Made by a program: the position numbers and the translations under genes. DNA of 64,000 nt from Ignavibacteria bacterium (GTDB lineage Bacteria > Bacteroidota > Ignavibacteria > Tepidaquicellales > Tepidaquicellaceae). The stretch covers positions 1 to 64,000 of the forward strand of contig JADJMZ010000008.1 in assembly GCA_016709315.1 (NCBI GenBank), written 5' to 3'. Shown here in pieces: positions 27,826-36,737 of this stretch. The number at the start of each line of letters is the position of its first letter. Within the stretch, counting starts at the first letter, position 1. Below the pieces are notes generated by a model. That model searched no databases. It was not told where the DNA came from and saw nothing but the letters and a program-made list of their open reading frames with translations.

Positions 27826-28812
27826 TTATTCTTTCTGAATAATTACAGACTGATCTCCTATTTTCAGTATTCTTATTTTTGATAAATAATTTTTGTCCGA
27901 TCCTATCATTTCCTGTAACACATAACGCGGCTCTTCGGGATCTTCTGAAAGTTCATACAGAGTTCCGTAATGTACCGGTATCATAAATTTAGCTTTAAGA
28001 TCATTCAGTATCATCAATGCACCTTTCGGATAAACATGTCTGTCAGGTTTATCAATTTTATTACATTCACTGCATGGACCGATTGGGATCAATGCAAGAT
28101 CAATTTTAAATTTATTACCGAGTTCTTTATAAAACTTTTCATCATAAGCTGTGTCACCGGAGAAATAAACTGTCATTCCGTTATACTCAAGAATGTAACC
28201 TGTGTATGCGTCTTGTCTCCATAACAGCCCGTCGAGTCCATATCTGCCGCCCCAGTGAAAAGCATATACAGTTGTAATTTTTATTCCGCTGATTGTTTTT
28301 GTTTCGCCAATGTATTTACCGGGAATCCTGTTTCCCATTTTCATTTTCCGCAAATCAAAATTATAATCAGGAAGATATTCTTCCACTCCTTCCGGAAAGA
28401 TCAGAGGTGTTCCGGCAAATTTATCTTCGAGCAAAGATAAAGTACCGAAATTAAGATGGTCAAAATGCGAGTGAGAAATAAAGATCAGGTCGCACTTATT
28501 AATATTCTTAAGTTCGATCCCGGGTTCATACAATCTTCTTTGTATCCCTCCGCTGGTTTGTGTAAAGAAAGGATCGAAAAGGATTTGTTTATCATCCATC
28601 TGGAGCAGAACTGTTGCATGCCCTACCCACAATGCTGAAAGCCGGACTCCTTTATTAACAGGATTTGTAATTTTGTTTAGGATTTTTTTTGGCTCTGAAA
28701 AATTCATGCCAGCATTGACAGACAGATCATGAAAAGTCCTGCATGAGTTCAATAGAAAAAACATCGTCAGTAAAAAAATCAGAGGGCAGTATTTATATGT
28801 AAACTTTTTCAA
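27826..28812 (-). CDS. MBL-fold lipoprotein, NAPE-PLD-like hydrolase
   Basis: Lipoprotein (lipobox LLNSC, cysteine 24) with a metallo-beta-lactamase fold, 328 aa. The di-zinc motif HSHFDH is at 113-118. Downstream are FHWGGRYG, SGDTAYD and PVHYGTL, a pattern shared with N-acylphosphatidylethanolamine phospholipase D-like and UlaG-like enzymes. A phospholipid or cyclic-phosphate ester is a plausible substrate (inference). TTG start, one base after the stop of the upstream frameshifted gene, so translation may be coupled. Confidence 0.85.
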   Translation of the reverse strand: MKKFTYKYCPLIFLLTMFFLLNSCRTFHDLSVNAGMNFSEPKKILNKITNPVNKGVRLSALWVGHATVLLQMDDKQILFDPFFTQTSGGIQRRLYEPGIELKNINKCDLIFISHSHFDHLNFGTLSLLEDKFAGTPLIFPEGVEEYLPDYNFDLRKMKMGNRIPGKYIGETKTISGIKITTVYAFHWGGRYGLDGLLWRQDAYTGYILEYNGMTVYFSGDTAYDEKFYKELGNKFKIDLALIPIGPCSECNKIDKPDRHVYPKGALMILNDLKAKFMIPVHYGTLYELSEDPEEPRYVLQEMIGSDKNYLSKIRILKIGDQSVIIQKE

Positions 28813-28813
28813 C

Positions 28814-29384
28814 TCAGTAATATTTCAGATTTATTCCGAACGCAAACTTATTTGAACCATTTAAATAATAATCGAACTTAAAACCAATTACACCAAAGAA
28901 AGAATAAATTCCCAGTTCGACTGCATAAGCATTTTCATTTCCTGAATATTTCTTTTCTCTAATTGCATACTTTAATCCTGTTGACAAAGCCAGTCTCTCT
29001 CCTCTTTCTATAAGGGATAAACCACCTGATGCCTGTGTTAACGTGAAATCTTGACAGGTCTGAATATTCATATTCGCCGGTCATCCATTGCGGCTGAGCA
29101 AAGAGTTCAACCGAACCCCCGTATCTCCTGACCGGATTCACTTTGAAAAAAGAAACGGGGTTAACCAGCTTATTTGAATTAAAAGAAAAGTTTACAGGGG
29201 AAATATTCCATGCAAGTCCGAATCTTAATCCGGAGCTTTCTTTATCATGATCCTGAAAGTAAGCAGGAGACGGAACCGTCTGAAGCAAAGTCCATGTAAC
29301 TAATTCAGTTACTTTTTCTGTTCTGTCCTGCGAATTAATATTCTTAAATAAAAACAAAAATACAATTATTGTAAAAACCTTCAT
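28814..29384 (-). pseudogene. Exported envelope protein gene with a one-base frameshift
   Basis: Begins at ATG 29384 with signal peptide MKVFTIIVFLFLFKNINSQ (an ATG at 29402 is also possible). The frame runs to YRKRRETG and stops soon after. In the next frame the sequence continues smoothly from GERLALSTGL to a beta-strand-rich C-terminus ending in NLKYY, typical of outer-membrane proteins. Removing one base in the AG-rich tract near 29000 gives one 189-aa ORF. I do not recognise the family. Either a true pseudogene or a sequence error. Confidence 0.65.
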
Positions 29385-29475
29385 TTGCTCAAATCGCCTC
29401 ATGAAATAAATGTGTCTGATTTCTTTTTTAAATTCTATCTCTTGATTGAGATTGACAAAATTTCTGTTATTAAAT

Positions 29476-29540
29476 TTTTCCGGAAAATTAAATAAATATT
29501 CATTTATGAAATAATTTTTATTTCAATTATTTTCCGGAAA
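29476..29540. promoter_or_regulatory. Twin TTCCGGAA palindromes in a divergent promoter region
   Basis: TTTTCCGGAAAA (29476-29487) and TTTCCGGAAA (29531-29540) are centred 54 bp apart, about five helical turns, in the 374-nt gap between the minus-strand envelope gene and the plus-strand repeat protein. A hairpin (GAAATAA / TTATTTC) lies between them. The arrangement fits an operator pair or an AT-rich hairpin. No -10/-35 pair could be assigned with confidence, and the rest of the gap shows nothing. Confidence 0.4.
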
Positions 29541-29758
29541 TTTATTTAATATATTTTTTTTCATTCAATGTTTAAACAATAGAAAAAATCCTGAACATAA
29601 AATTCTCAATTCAGAACTAAAGCTTATAAAGATTATGGTGCATAGTGCATAGTTAATTTGTTCAGGAATAATATTACTATTCAATTCCATGTTAATATTT
29701 ATTACTTTTGTAAAAACCTTTTAACGATTAAATTTAACCTGGAAATTAAAAATACAGA

Positions 29759-30910
29759 TTGATAATTACTAATAACTGCTTTTTAAGATTTACTTCAATA
29801 TTGCTTATTATTTTTTCCGCATCCTTTGTATCTGCACAGGGAAAATACTATCCGGTCAATGTTTCACTCTGGCCTAAAACACTTAGTTTAAATAAAACAA
29901 ATAAGGACACTGCAACTTTTAACCTTTCACTTCTTTATACAAACATTGGCAAAATAAAAGGTGTTGGTATTGGATTAGGTTATGTTGTTAATAATCAGGA
30001 TATGTCAGGCATTAATATAAATGCCGGGTTAACGGAAATTGGAGGTAAGCTTAACGGAATGTCTCTGTCAGCAATTGGAAATAATAACAAAAAAGATATT
30101 TACGGTTTTCAGATTGCAGGTTTCGTGAATATAGCACAGAATAATATCAAAGGAGCTCAGATGTCAGGCCTGGTAAATTATTTAATTGGAGACCTTAAAG
30201 GCGCGCAGTTATCCGCTGTTATAAATATTGCAAGCTCTGATGTAAAAGGATTTCAAATCGGTAATTCCAATATTACAGGTGAAAATTTAACCGGCGCTCA
30301 GATAGGCACTACCTTTAATGTAGTATCTGATAAATTAAACGGAGTGCAGGTTGCTCCCGGTAATATCGCAGGAGAAAATTACGGCGGACAAGTTGGTTTG
30401 CTGAATGTTACAGGAACTAATAAAGGACTCCAGTTAGGATTAGTAAATATCGCTGATTATCAATTAGGGATTCCTGTTGGTATTGCTAATATTGCAACAA
30501 AGAACGGTGATATTGAATGGATAAATTATACGAGTAACTTTACTCTGCTGAACACGGGCATAAAAATAAATGCCGGAAAGTTTGTATCAATTATCGAAGC
30601 CGGTTATGACCACTTTGATTCTCAGGATAATCAATCCTGGACTCTAGGAGCCCATTACGGATATGATTTTGAATTTGCGAAATATTACAAAATATCTCCG
30701 GATATCGGTTATGTAGAAATATTTGACAGTAAGAAAGGTGACACTGAACATGAATTTGCTTTGCAGGCAAGAGTCATCGGACAAATTGAATTCAATAAGA
30801 AGATCAGATTTTTTACAGGGATAGGTTACAGTCACAGATTTATTATTAATAACGGTGAAGATATTAAAGAAGGAAAATTTCTTGTCCTTGCAGGTTTTTC
30901 ATTATTTTAA
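29759..30910 (+). CDS. LA_2272-type surface repeat protein
   Basis: Exported protein (383 aa, signal peptide ending about residue 26 at VSAQG). Residues about 110-235 carry at least eight degenerate repeats of about 18 residues built on G-x-Q-h-x-x-h-N-I (GFQIAGFVNIA, GAQMSGLVNYL, GAQIGTTFNVV, GLQLGLVNIA), the pattern of LA_2272-type surface repeats, probably beta-solenoid-like. The C-terminal 130 residues look like a beta-strand membrane anchor ending in FSLF. TTG start. Followed 18 nt later by the DUF3943 protein. Location outer membrane (inferred); function unknown. Confidence 0.72.
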   Translation: MIITNNCFLRFTSILLIIFSASFVSAQGKYYPVNVSLWPKTLSLNKTNKDTATFNLSLLYTNIGKIKGVGIGLGYVVNNQDMSGININAGLTEIGGKLNGMSLSAIGNNNKKDIYGFQIAGFVNIAQNNIKGAQMSGLVNYLIGDLKGAQLSAVINIASSDVKGFQIGNSNITGENLTGAQIGTTFNVVSDKLNGVQVAPGNIAGENYGGQVGLLNVTGTNKGLQLGLVNIADYQLGIPVGIANIATKNGDIEWINYTSNFTLLNTGIKINAGKFVSIIEAGYDHFDSQDNQSWTLGAHYGYDFEFAKYYKISPDIGYVEIFDSKKGDTEHEFALQARVIGQIEFNKKIRFFTGIGYSHRFIINNGEDIKEGKFLVLAGFSLF

Positions 30911-30928
30911 AACTATTATAACTATTAA

Positions 30929-32470
30929 ATGCTGAAAGTTTTTAAATATATAATTTTTATTTTTTTAATTTCAGATTTTTCCGCAGCTCAGAATTCTGAT
31001 TATTTTGAAAAAGTAACTCTGCGATTTAATAAGGATCTTAAATCTGAAAATTATTATGGATCGGTTAACTCCGGTAAATTTCCGGATTATTCAATTCAGA
31101 AAAATTTTACAGAATTAAATAATTTATCAAAAAGAAAAACTGGTTTTGATATTCTTTTAAGAGACAGCTTGAAAGTTAAAAACCTCAATCCGAAATATCC
31201 TTTATGGATACCGGTTTCAGAAGTTATCGGCTTAAATTTAGGTCTTGGCGCTTTTAATACCTATGTAGCTAAATCAGAGTTTGCAAAGATAAGTTTTAAG
31301 ACAATTGCACAGAATTTTAAAACAGGTTTTGTCTGGGATCATGATCATTTCATAACCAACTTTTTCGCTCATCCGTATCACGGCAGCATTTATTTTAATT
31401 CTGCCCGGTCCAACGGATATAATTTCTGGGAATCAGCGCCATTTTCATTCGGCGGAAGTCTGATGTGGGAATTATTTATGGAAAATGAACCTCCGGCAAC
31501 AAATGATCTTATCAATACTACAGTCAGCGGAATTTTCCTTGGAGAAACATTCTACAGACTGTCTTCTTTAATCATCGATGAAAGAAAAAGGGGAAGTGAA
31601 AGAGTTATCAGGGAGATCTGCGCAGCTTTGCTTAACCCGGCAAGAGGATTTAACAGGTTAATTCAGGGTAAAACTTCACGTGTTACCAATGTCAATGCTT
31701 ACGAAACCGAACCTCTTTTAATTTCAGCTTCATACGGTATAAACAGAGTTTATGAAGGTACAAAATTTTTCACAGGTGTAGCAAACGGAGCAATTGGACT
31801 TGATATGGTTTATGGAAATCCGTTTGAAAATGTTCACAGAAAACCGTTTGATTTTATCAGGATAAGAGGCGGATTCAATTTCGGCGCCGGGCAGTCGCCC
31901 ATAGGCAATGTTAATGCTTATGCAGTCCTGACAGGCAAAAATTTTAATCCTAAAAAACAGGAAATGCTTGCCGGTATTTTTCACCACTATGATTTTTATG
32001 ATAACAAAATTTTTAAGGTGGGAGGCATCAGTTTCGGAACAGGTCTGATTTCCAGGTTCCCTGCTTTTAAGAATAATAATATTGTTACATCCATCCATTT
32101 TAATCTCATGCCTCTCGGCGCCTGTAATTCTGAATATTCAGCTTATGGCGAAAAGGAATATAATTTCAGTTCAGGTCTGAATCTTAAATTCGAGTCTTCC
32201 ATTAATCTTGACTGGGGATTTTTCCTTGTTGATTACAGTATATTTTATCTGCATACTATTATCGGTGCTAAAAGCGATGAGTATGTAGGAATTTTGAAAC
32301 CAAAAGTTGAAGTAAAATTATATAAGGATATTTCTATCGGAGCAGAGTATTTGTTTTATCACAGGGAAGGATTTTATAAAGATTATCCTGACATAAAGCT
32401 TAGAAATAATGAACAGAAAATATTTCTGTCCTACAGATTTCAGAATTTAAAGGATTTCCTGAAAAGATAA
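30929..32470 (+). CDS. DUF3943 outer-membrane protein
   Basis: Exported protein, 513 aa, signal peptide about 1-20 (YIIFIFLISDFSAAQN). The central segment (MWELFMENEPPATNDLINT, GIFLGETFYRLS, NPARGFNRLI) matches DUF3943, an uncharacterised outer-membrane-associated family. The C-terminal half consists of amphipathic strands with a final FLSYRF-type strand. It follows the LA_2272-like gene with an 18-nt gap and is almost certainly cotranscribed. Function unknown. Confidence 0.78.
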   Translation: MLKVFKYIIFIFLISDFSAAQNSDYFEKVTLRFNKDLKSENYYGSVNSGKFPDYSIQKNFTELNNLSKRKTGFDILLRDSLKVKNLNPKYPLWIPVSEVIGLNLGLGAFNTYVAKSEFAKISFKTIAQNFKTGFVWDHDHFITNFFAHPYHGSIYFNSARSNGYNFWESAPFSFGGSLMWELFMENEPPATNDLINTTVSGIFLGETFYRLSSLIIDERKRGSERVIREICAALLNPARGFNRLIQGKTSRVTNVNAYETEPLLISASYGINRVYEGTKFFTGVANGAIGLDMVYGNPFENVHRKPFDFIRIRGGFNFGAGQSPIGNVNAYAVLTGKNFNPKKQEMLAGIFHHYDFYDNKIFKVGGISFGTGLISRFPAFKNNNIVTSIHFNLMPLGACNSEYSAYGEKEYNFSSGLNLKFESSINLDWGFFLVDYSIFYLHTIIGAKSDEYVGILKPKVEVKLYKDISIGAEYLFYHREGFYKDYPDIKLRNNEQKIFLSYRFQNLKDFLKR

Positions 32471-32551
32471 TTTTTATTTTACAGTGAAGTTTTATACACT
32501 TACGAATTAAAAGATGGCTTATTCTATGAAGTACAGGGACTCCTAATTCTA

Positions 32552-33631
32552 TTAACTTTTTATTGTACTCAAAACTTCGATTATCTTCTTTACATCTTCT
32601 GTTCTGTGCATAGGGAAATTTGCGATTCTTATTTGTGAATCTTTAAACTTACCATAACCGGAACCGACCACTATCCCTTTATCTGAAAGCATTGTTTTTA
32701 CTTCGTTTTGCTTACCGCCTGTTTCAATATTGATAATTGTTTTAGAACGGTCAGCTTTATTTTTTACGAACGGCTTAAGATATTCCTGTTTGTCGAAAAA
32801 ATCATAAAGAAGTTCAGCTTTTTCTTCTGTCTCTTTTCTGATCCTGTCTATACCGTAACGGTTCATGCTTTCACAAACTTTTCCTAAAAGATAAATTCCT
32901 AACATATTAGGTGTTTCGGTTGTCTGATGCTTAACCGAGTTTTCATAAAGAGAAATAAAATTGTGATAACTCCCGGTCAGGTTTTTGCTTTTAAGATAAA
33001 CCGCTTTTTCCATACACCTGTCATTGACCATCAGCACTCCCAGTCCTGCCGGCAATCCGAAACCTTTCTGAACGGAAAAGAATGCGAAATCAATTTTTGT
33101 AAAATCAAGATCAACATAAGGCGCTGATGTCACAATATCAGCTCCTGTGAGTGATTGCGGAAATTTATTTTTTATATTGTAAATTTCTTCTGTATCTATC
33201 TGAACTCCAGTACTTGTTTCGTTTTGTGTAAAGCAAATCAGTTCGGGTGAATTATTTATATCAATATTCTTGAAATCAAAACTCTTTCCGTAATCCGCTT
33301 CCGCCTTTACGGCATTCTTGTTCAGCTCAATTGCAGTTTTATAAAATCTGTCAGCAAAAGCTCCGTTTACAAAATGAAAGCTGTTCTTTTCAACACAATT
33401 CTGAACAAGTCTGTCCATGCATTCAGTAGCCGAGCTTAAATAAAATATATTATAGTTCGAAGGAATATTTAAAAGCAATCTAAGCGAATCAGTCGCAGCC
33501 CTGTAAACATCCATAAACTCTTTGCTGCGGTGATTTATGGAACAGACATTATCTTCAAGAGCTTTATCAATAAATTTTCTGACTTCAGGAAATAATTCGG
33601 TCGGACCGGGTGTAAAAAAAATTTTCTTCAT
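32552..33631 (-). CDS. serC: Phosphoserine aminotransferase-like class V aminotransferase
   Basis: PLP aminotransferase, 359 aa, fold-type I class V. The PLP lysine is K189 in FFSVQKGFGLPAG. The N-terminal FTPGPTELFP is the class signature. The family includes phosphoserine and alanine-glyoxylate aminotransferases, but its ATG directly abuts the stop of the serB/serA fusion (TAA then ATG, no spacer), which makes the serine pathway role convincing: conversion of 3-phosphohydroxypyruvate with glutamate to phosphoserine. It is the last gene of the tRNA-Gly/hicBA/ser unit. Confidence 0.88.
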   Translation of the reverse strand: MKKIFFTPGPTELFPEVRKFIDKALEDNVCSINHRSKEFMDVYRAATDSLRLLLNIPSNYNIFYLSSATECMDRLVQNCVEKNSFHFVNGAFADRFYKTAIELNKNAVKAEADYGKSFDFKNIDINNSPELICFTQNETSTGVQIDTEEIYNIKNKFPQSLTGADIVTSAPYVDLDFTKIDFAFFSVQKGFGLPAGLGVLMVNDRCMEKAVYLKSKNLTGSYHNFISLYENSVKHQTTETPNMLGIYLLGKVCESMNRYGIDRIRKETEEKAELLYDFFDKQEYLKPFVKNKADRSKTIINIETGGKQNEVKTMLSDKGIVVGSGYGKFKDSQIRIANFPMHRTEDVKKIIEVLSTIKS

Positions 33632-35533
33632 TTAATAAAGTATTCTGAATTTAATTGTATGAGGGATCTTTTTCAGATCACTGATTACTGCAGGGTCATA
33701 TTTTTTTGCAATATCGGTAATAACATATCCGACCTGATCGTTTGTCTTTAGATATTGTCCGGCAATATTAATATTGTGACCTGCAAGTGTATTGTTGATC
33801 TGCGCAAGAATTCCGGGAACATTTTCGTGAATATGAATAAGCCTGTGAGCATTCTGAAACTGAGGGAGCTGAAGTTCCGGAAAATTCACACTGTAAAAAG
33901 TATTACCGCTGTTTATAAAATCTATGATTTTTGAAGGAACGAAGTTCCCGATATTTTTCTGCGCTTCTTCAGTACTTCCCCCAATATGAGGTGTCAGCAA
34001 TACATTTTTGAGATTCTGAAGTTCTGAAATAAACTTTTCGTCATTGCCGTGCGGCTCATAAGGATAAACATCTATAGCAGCTCCTTTTACTTTACCGTTT
34101 TTTATATTTGCGGCAAGCACTTCGATATTCACTACGTGTCCCCTGCTTAAATTCAAAAAGATAACTCCTTTTTTCATTTGCCTGAATTCAGGTTCGCCGA
34201 TAAAATTTGAATTGCTTTTGCTTCCGTCAATATGAACTGTAAGGATGTCAGATTTTTTTAAAAGTTCTTTAAGCGTATTGCATTTTTTTGCATTTCCGAG
34301 AGCAAGCTTATCTACTACATCAAAATAGTAAACTTCCATTCCGAGATCTTCGGCAAGAACAGAAAGCTGTGACCCTATTTTACCGTAACCAATAATTCCT
34401 ATTTTCTTTCCTCTTATCTCATAACTGCCATCTGAAGATTTATCCCATATCCCTTTGTGAAGAGAATTACTTTTATCAAATATATTTCTCATCAGAATAA
34501 TAATTTCAGCAAGCGCAAGTTCGACAACACTTCTGGTATTACTGAACGGAGCGTTAAATACCGCCACTCCTTTTTTCAGAGATGCTTTCAGGTCTATCTG
34601 ATTTGTTCCGATACAGAAAGCGCCGACAGATATTAATCTTTCCGCATTTTTCAGAACTTCTGCGCTGACCTGTGTCTTGGATCTTATTCCGAGAATTGAA
34701 ACATCTTTTATTTTATGAGAAAGCTCAGTCTCATTCAGACTTTTCTGTAATGACTCCACCTGATAGCCCTCGGATTTAAAAAGTTCGAATGCGTCAGGGT
34801 GAATATTTTCAAGAAGCAAAACTTTAATTCTGTTTTTCGGATATGAAATTGACATAGGTAATTTATTTAAATATAAAAATTCATCCATACTCGGAGTAAT
34901 GTGATCAGCATTTTCAGTAACTATCTGCCTTTCAATATTTTCTGTGAATGCAAAAAATTTATGAGCGATGCCTTCTTTCTTTAATTCATAATCTGTATAT
35001 CCGTCGCCAATGACATAAAGAATGCCATTGAGACCGAGTTTCTTAAGAAGTTTAATCTTTCCGTTATTCTGACTCAGAAGATTTTTAGTATCAAAACCTG
35101 TAATATTACCTGATTTGCCGAAAGTAAACGTGTTGGCAAAAACATTTTTTTCCGGGATGTTATACTTTGTTACGACAGGTAAAATAATTTCTTTGAAACC
35201 TCCCGAGACTATATAAATATTTTTTCCGTATTTTCTGAAAAAATTTTTATTGCGCTTAACCGAATCAGATACTTTACTTCCGAGGTTCTTTACCAGATTA
35301 TCGATATCTGTCTTACTTGCATTGAGCAGTTTGATCCTTGCCTTGAGAGACTCACCGAAGGAAAGCTTACCTTGCATTCCGAGATTTGTAAGTTGTCTGA
35401 ACTCCTTTAAAATTTTTTTCCGGTCAGGATTTTTTTTAAGAGAGATCAGGCAGAGTTCATCAAGAGCTTCAAGACGTATAAACGTACTGTCAAAGTCGAT
35501 AATGAATTTAATAATATTAATTTCTTTATTCAT
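33632..35533 (-). CDS. serB-serA: SerB-SerA fusion: phosphoserine phosphatase plus 3-phosphoglycerate dehydrogenase
   Basis: 633-aa fusion. Residues 1-220 are a HAD phosphatase: nucleophile D13 and D15 (DFDST), motif II VSGG (109-112), motif III GDGYTD (176-181). Residues about 235-550 are the NAD-dependent dehydrogenase: R284, Rossmann GYGKIG (382-387), R464 (NLSRG) and catalytic H516 (TPHIGGST). Residues about 560-633 are an ACT domain for feedback by serine. It therefore carries steps 1 and 3 of the phosphorylated serine pathway, with step 2 in the next gene. ATG immediately after the hicA stop. Confidence 0.9.
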   Translation of the reverse strand: MNKEINIIKFIIDFDSTFIRLEALDELCLISLKKNPDRKKILKEFRQLTNLGMQGKLSFGESLKARIKLLNASKTDIDNLVKNLGSKVSDSVKRNKNFFRKYGKNIYIVSGGFKEIILPVVTKYNIPEKNVFANTFTFGKSGNITGFDTKNLLSQNNGKIKLLKKLGLNGILYVIGDGYTDYELKKEGIAHKFFAFTENIERQIVTENADHITPSMDEFLYLNKLPMSISYPKNRIKVLLLENIHPDAFELFKSEGYQVESLQKSLNETELSHKIKDVSILGIRSKTQVSAEVLKNAERLISVGAFCIGTNQIDLKASLKKGVAVFNAPFSNTRSVVELALAEIIILMRNIFDKSNSLHKGIWDKSSDGSYEIRGKKIGIIGYGKIGSQLSVLAEDLGMEVYYFDVVDKLALGNAKKCNTLKELLKKSDILTVHIDGSKSNSNFIGEPEFRQMKKGVIFLNLSRGHVVNIEVLAANIKNGKVKGAAIDVYPYEPHGNDEKFISELQNLKNVLLTPHIGGSTEEAQKNIGNFVPSKIIDFINSGNTFYSVNFPELQLPQFQNAHRLIHIHENVPGILAQINNTLAGHNINIAGQYLKTNDQVGYVITDIAKKYDPAVISDLKKIPHTIKFRILY

Positions 35534-35758
35534 TTAAAATTTTCCATAAAAATCATCAGGGCTAATATTTATATCTTTTATAATTTGTTTTACTAAAATC
35601 GGAGATAAATCTCTTCCCTTATGGAAAGGCACAGTTGTAAATCTTCCATCAGAATGTCTAAACTGTTTATGAGATCCTTTTTGTCGAACTTCAATAAATC
35701 CTAATTTTTCCAGAATGTAAATAACTTGATTGGGTTTTAATACAGGGTATTTTGACAT
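35534..35758 (-). CDS. hicA: HicA mRNA interferase toxin
   Basis: 74-aa HicA toxin with a double-stranded-RNA-binding-like fold. The catalytic histidine is in the GSHKQFRH motif (H30 from this start) and the C-terminal HKGRDLSPILVKQI pattern is typical. HicA cleaves mRNA in a ribosome-independent way. The ATG at 35758 overlaps the hicB stop (TGATG); an upstream TTG would add one residue. Its own stop (TAA) is followed directly by the ATG of the serB/serA fusion, so the toxin is translated within the serine operon. Confidence 0.9.
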   Translation of the reverse strand: MSKYPVLKPNQVIYILEKLGFIEVRQKGSHKQFRHSDGRFTTVPFHKGRDLSPILVKQIIKDINISPDDFYGKF

Positions 35759-35970
35759 CAATCCTGAATAACAATATTTTGTGTCCCGACAAACTCGACA
35801 TCTAAATCCGGTTCGCCGTCTTCCAAAAGCAATTCTATAACTTCTTTCAAATTTACAATTAATTCATCTATTGATTCTCCTTGTGAATGTGCTCCGTTAA
35901 AACCCGGGATAAAACCTACATAAAGTTTTGTGTCTTTACATTTTTCTACAATTGCTGTGTAAGATTTCAT
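35758..35970 (-). CDS. hicB: HicB antitoxin
   Basis: 70-aa HicB antitoxin with the degenerate RNase H-like fold (YVGFIPGFNGAHSQGES, then IDELIVNLKEVIELLLE). The short form lacks the C-terminal DNA-binding helix found in larger HicB, so autoregulation would need another route. The antitoxin precedes the toxin, as in the hicBA order. It begins 20 nt after the 3' end of tRNA-Gly on the same strand. Neutralises HicA by direct binding. Confidence 0.88.
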   Translation of the reverse strand: MKSYTAIVEKCKDTKLYVGFIPGFNGAHSQGESIDELIVNLKEVIELLLEDGEPDLDVEFVGTQNIVIQD

Positions 35971-35990
35971 AAATTTTTATTTTTGTTTTG

Positions 35991-36062
35991 AGCGGGAAAC
36001 GGGACTCGAACCCGCGACGTCCACCTTGGGAAGGTGGCATTCTACCACTGAATTATTCCCGC
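35991..36062 (-). tRNA. tRNA-Gly (CCC)
   Basis: Minus-strand cloverleaf with acceptor GCGGGAA/TTCCCGC. The anticodon arm CCACC-TTCCCAA-GGTGG has anticodon CCC. T arm CGGG-TTCGAGT-CCCG type; discriminator T, common for glycine. Its 3' end lies 20 nt before hicB, so they probably share a transcript. Confidence 0.93.
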
Positions 36063-36083
36063 CTCTTATTTATCAATATTCAT

Positions 36084-36584
36084 TTACAATATCGCTATAA
36101 GCAATACAATGATCAGCAGAACAAGTATTATCGTGATAAGAGTATAATGATCAAAATCAAAAGCATTCTCAGCATAAGCGGCTTTGTACTTTGAGTCTTC
36201 TTTTGTAATTCCGAATATGTCCGCGTCACCGTCACCGTCTTTATCGGCTAAGAATACAGGGATAGGAATTCCGTTGGGAATAAAAGAGTTCATTTCATAA
36301 TTATCAAAGTTTTTATTCTCCAGTACAAAAAATGGTTCTGTAAGTGAGCCTGTATTTTTATAATATGCTACCTTTCCGTTCTTTGTAAAATCAAGAATAT
36401 CAAAATCGCTGTCGTTGTCAATATCAATAATGACCGGATTCTTTACACCAACATTATTATTGATGTATGCATCCGCAAGATTAGTAATATCTTTTTTACT
36501 GAAAGTTTTCTTTGATTCTGCAGCTCCGGAATAAGACGAGTTTGCTAAAAAAAGAAACAGGAGACATGAAATTAGTTTTTTCAT
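36084..36584 (-). CDS. Exported FG-GAP/VCBS-repeat protein with C-terminal membrane anchor
   Basis: 166-aa protein: signal peptide (1-19), then two Ca2+-binding VCBS/FG-GAP loops (VIIDIDNDSDFDILDF and FLADKDGDGDADIFG), then a strongly hydrophobic C-terminal helix (about 145-165, LITIILVLLIIVLLIAIL). Such proteins are usually cell-surface or periplasmic; a tail anchor is unusual for the family. ATG start. It sits upstream of tRNA-Gly on the same strand. No specific function can be assigned. Confidence 0.72.
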   Translation of the reverse strand: MKKLISCLLFLFLANSSYSGAAESKKTFSKKDITNLADAYINNNVGVKNPVIIDIDNDSDFDILDFTKNGKVAYYKNTGSLTEPFFVLENKNFDNYEMNSFIPNGIPIPVFLADKDGDGDADIFGITKEDSKYKAAYAENAFDFDHYTLITIILVLLIIVLLIAIL

Positions 36585-36737
36585 AATTTTATTTTTATTT
36601 GTATAAAGTAAACTAATATAAAAACAGATAAAATATAAGAATTCAGTATATGCGGTTATTAAGATTTATTAGATTTTAATTATTAAAGTTAATGAATAAA
36701 TTACCTCAATAATTTTTTTCACCGAATTATAATTTAT

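Noticed and set aside
28990..29071. Separate small gene for the C-terminal piece of the envelope protein
   Set aside because: It continues the upstream protein after a one-base shift and its own ATG lies inside the upstream reading; treated as one broken gene.
35988..36194. Plus-strand ORF across tRNA-Gly
   Set aside because: KRDSNPRRPPWEGGILPLNY is again antisense tRNA.
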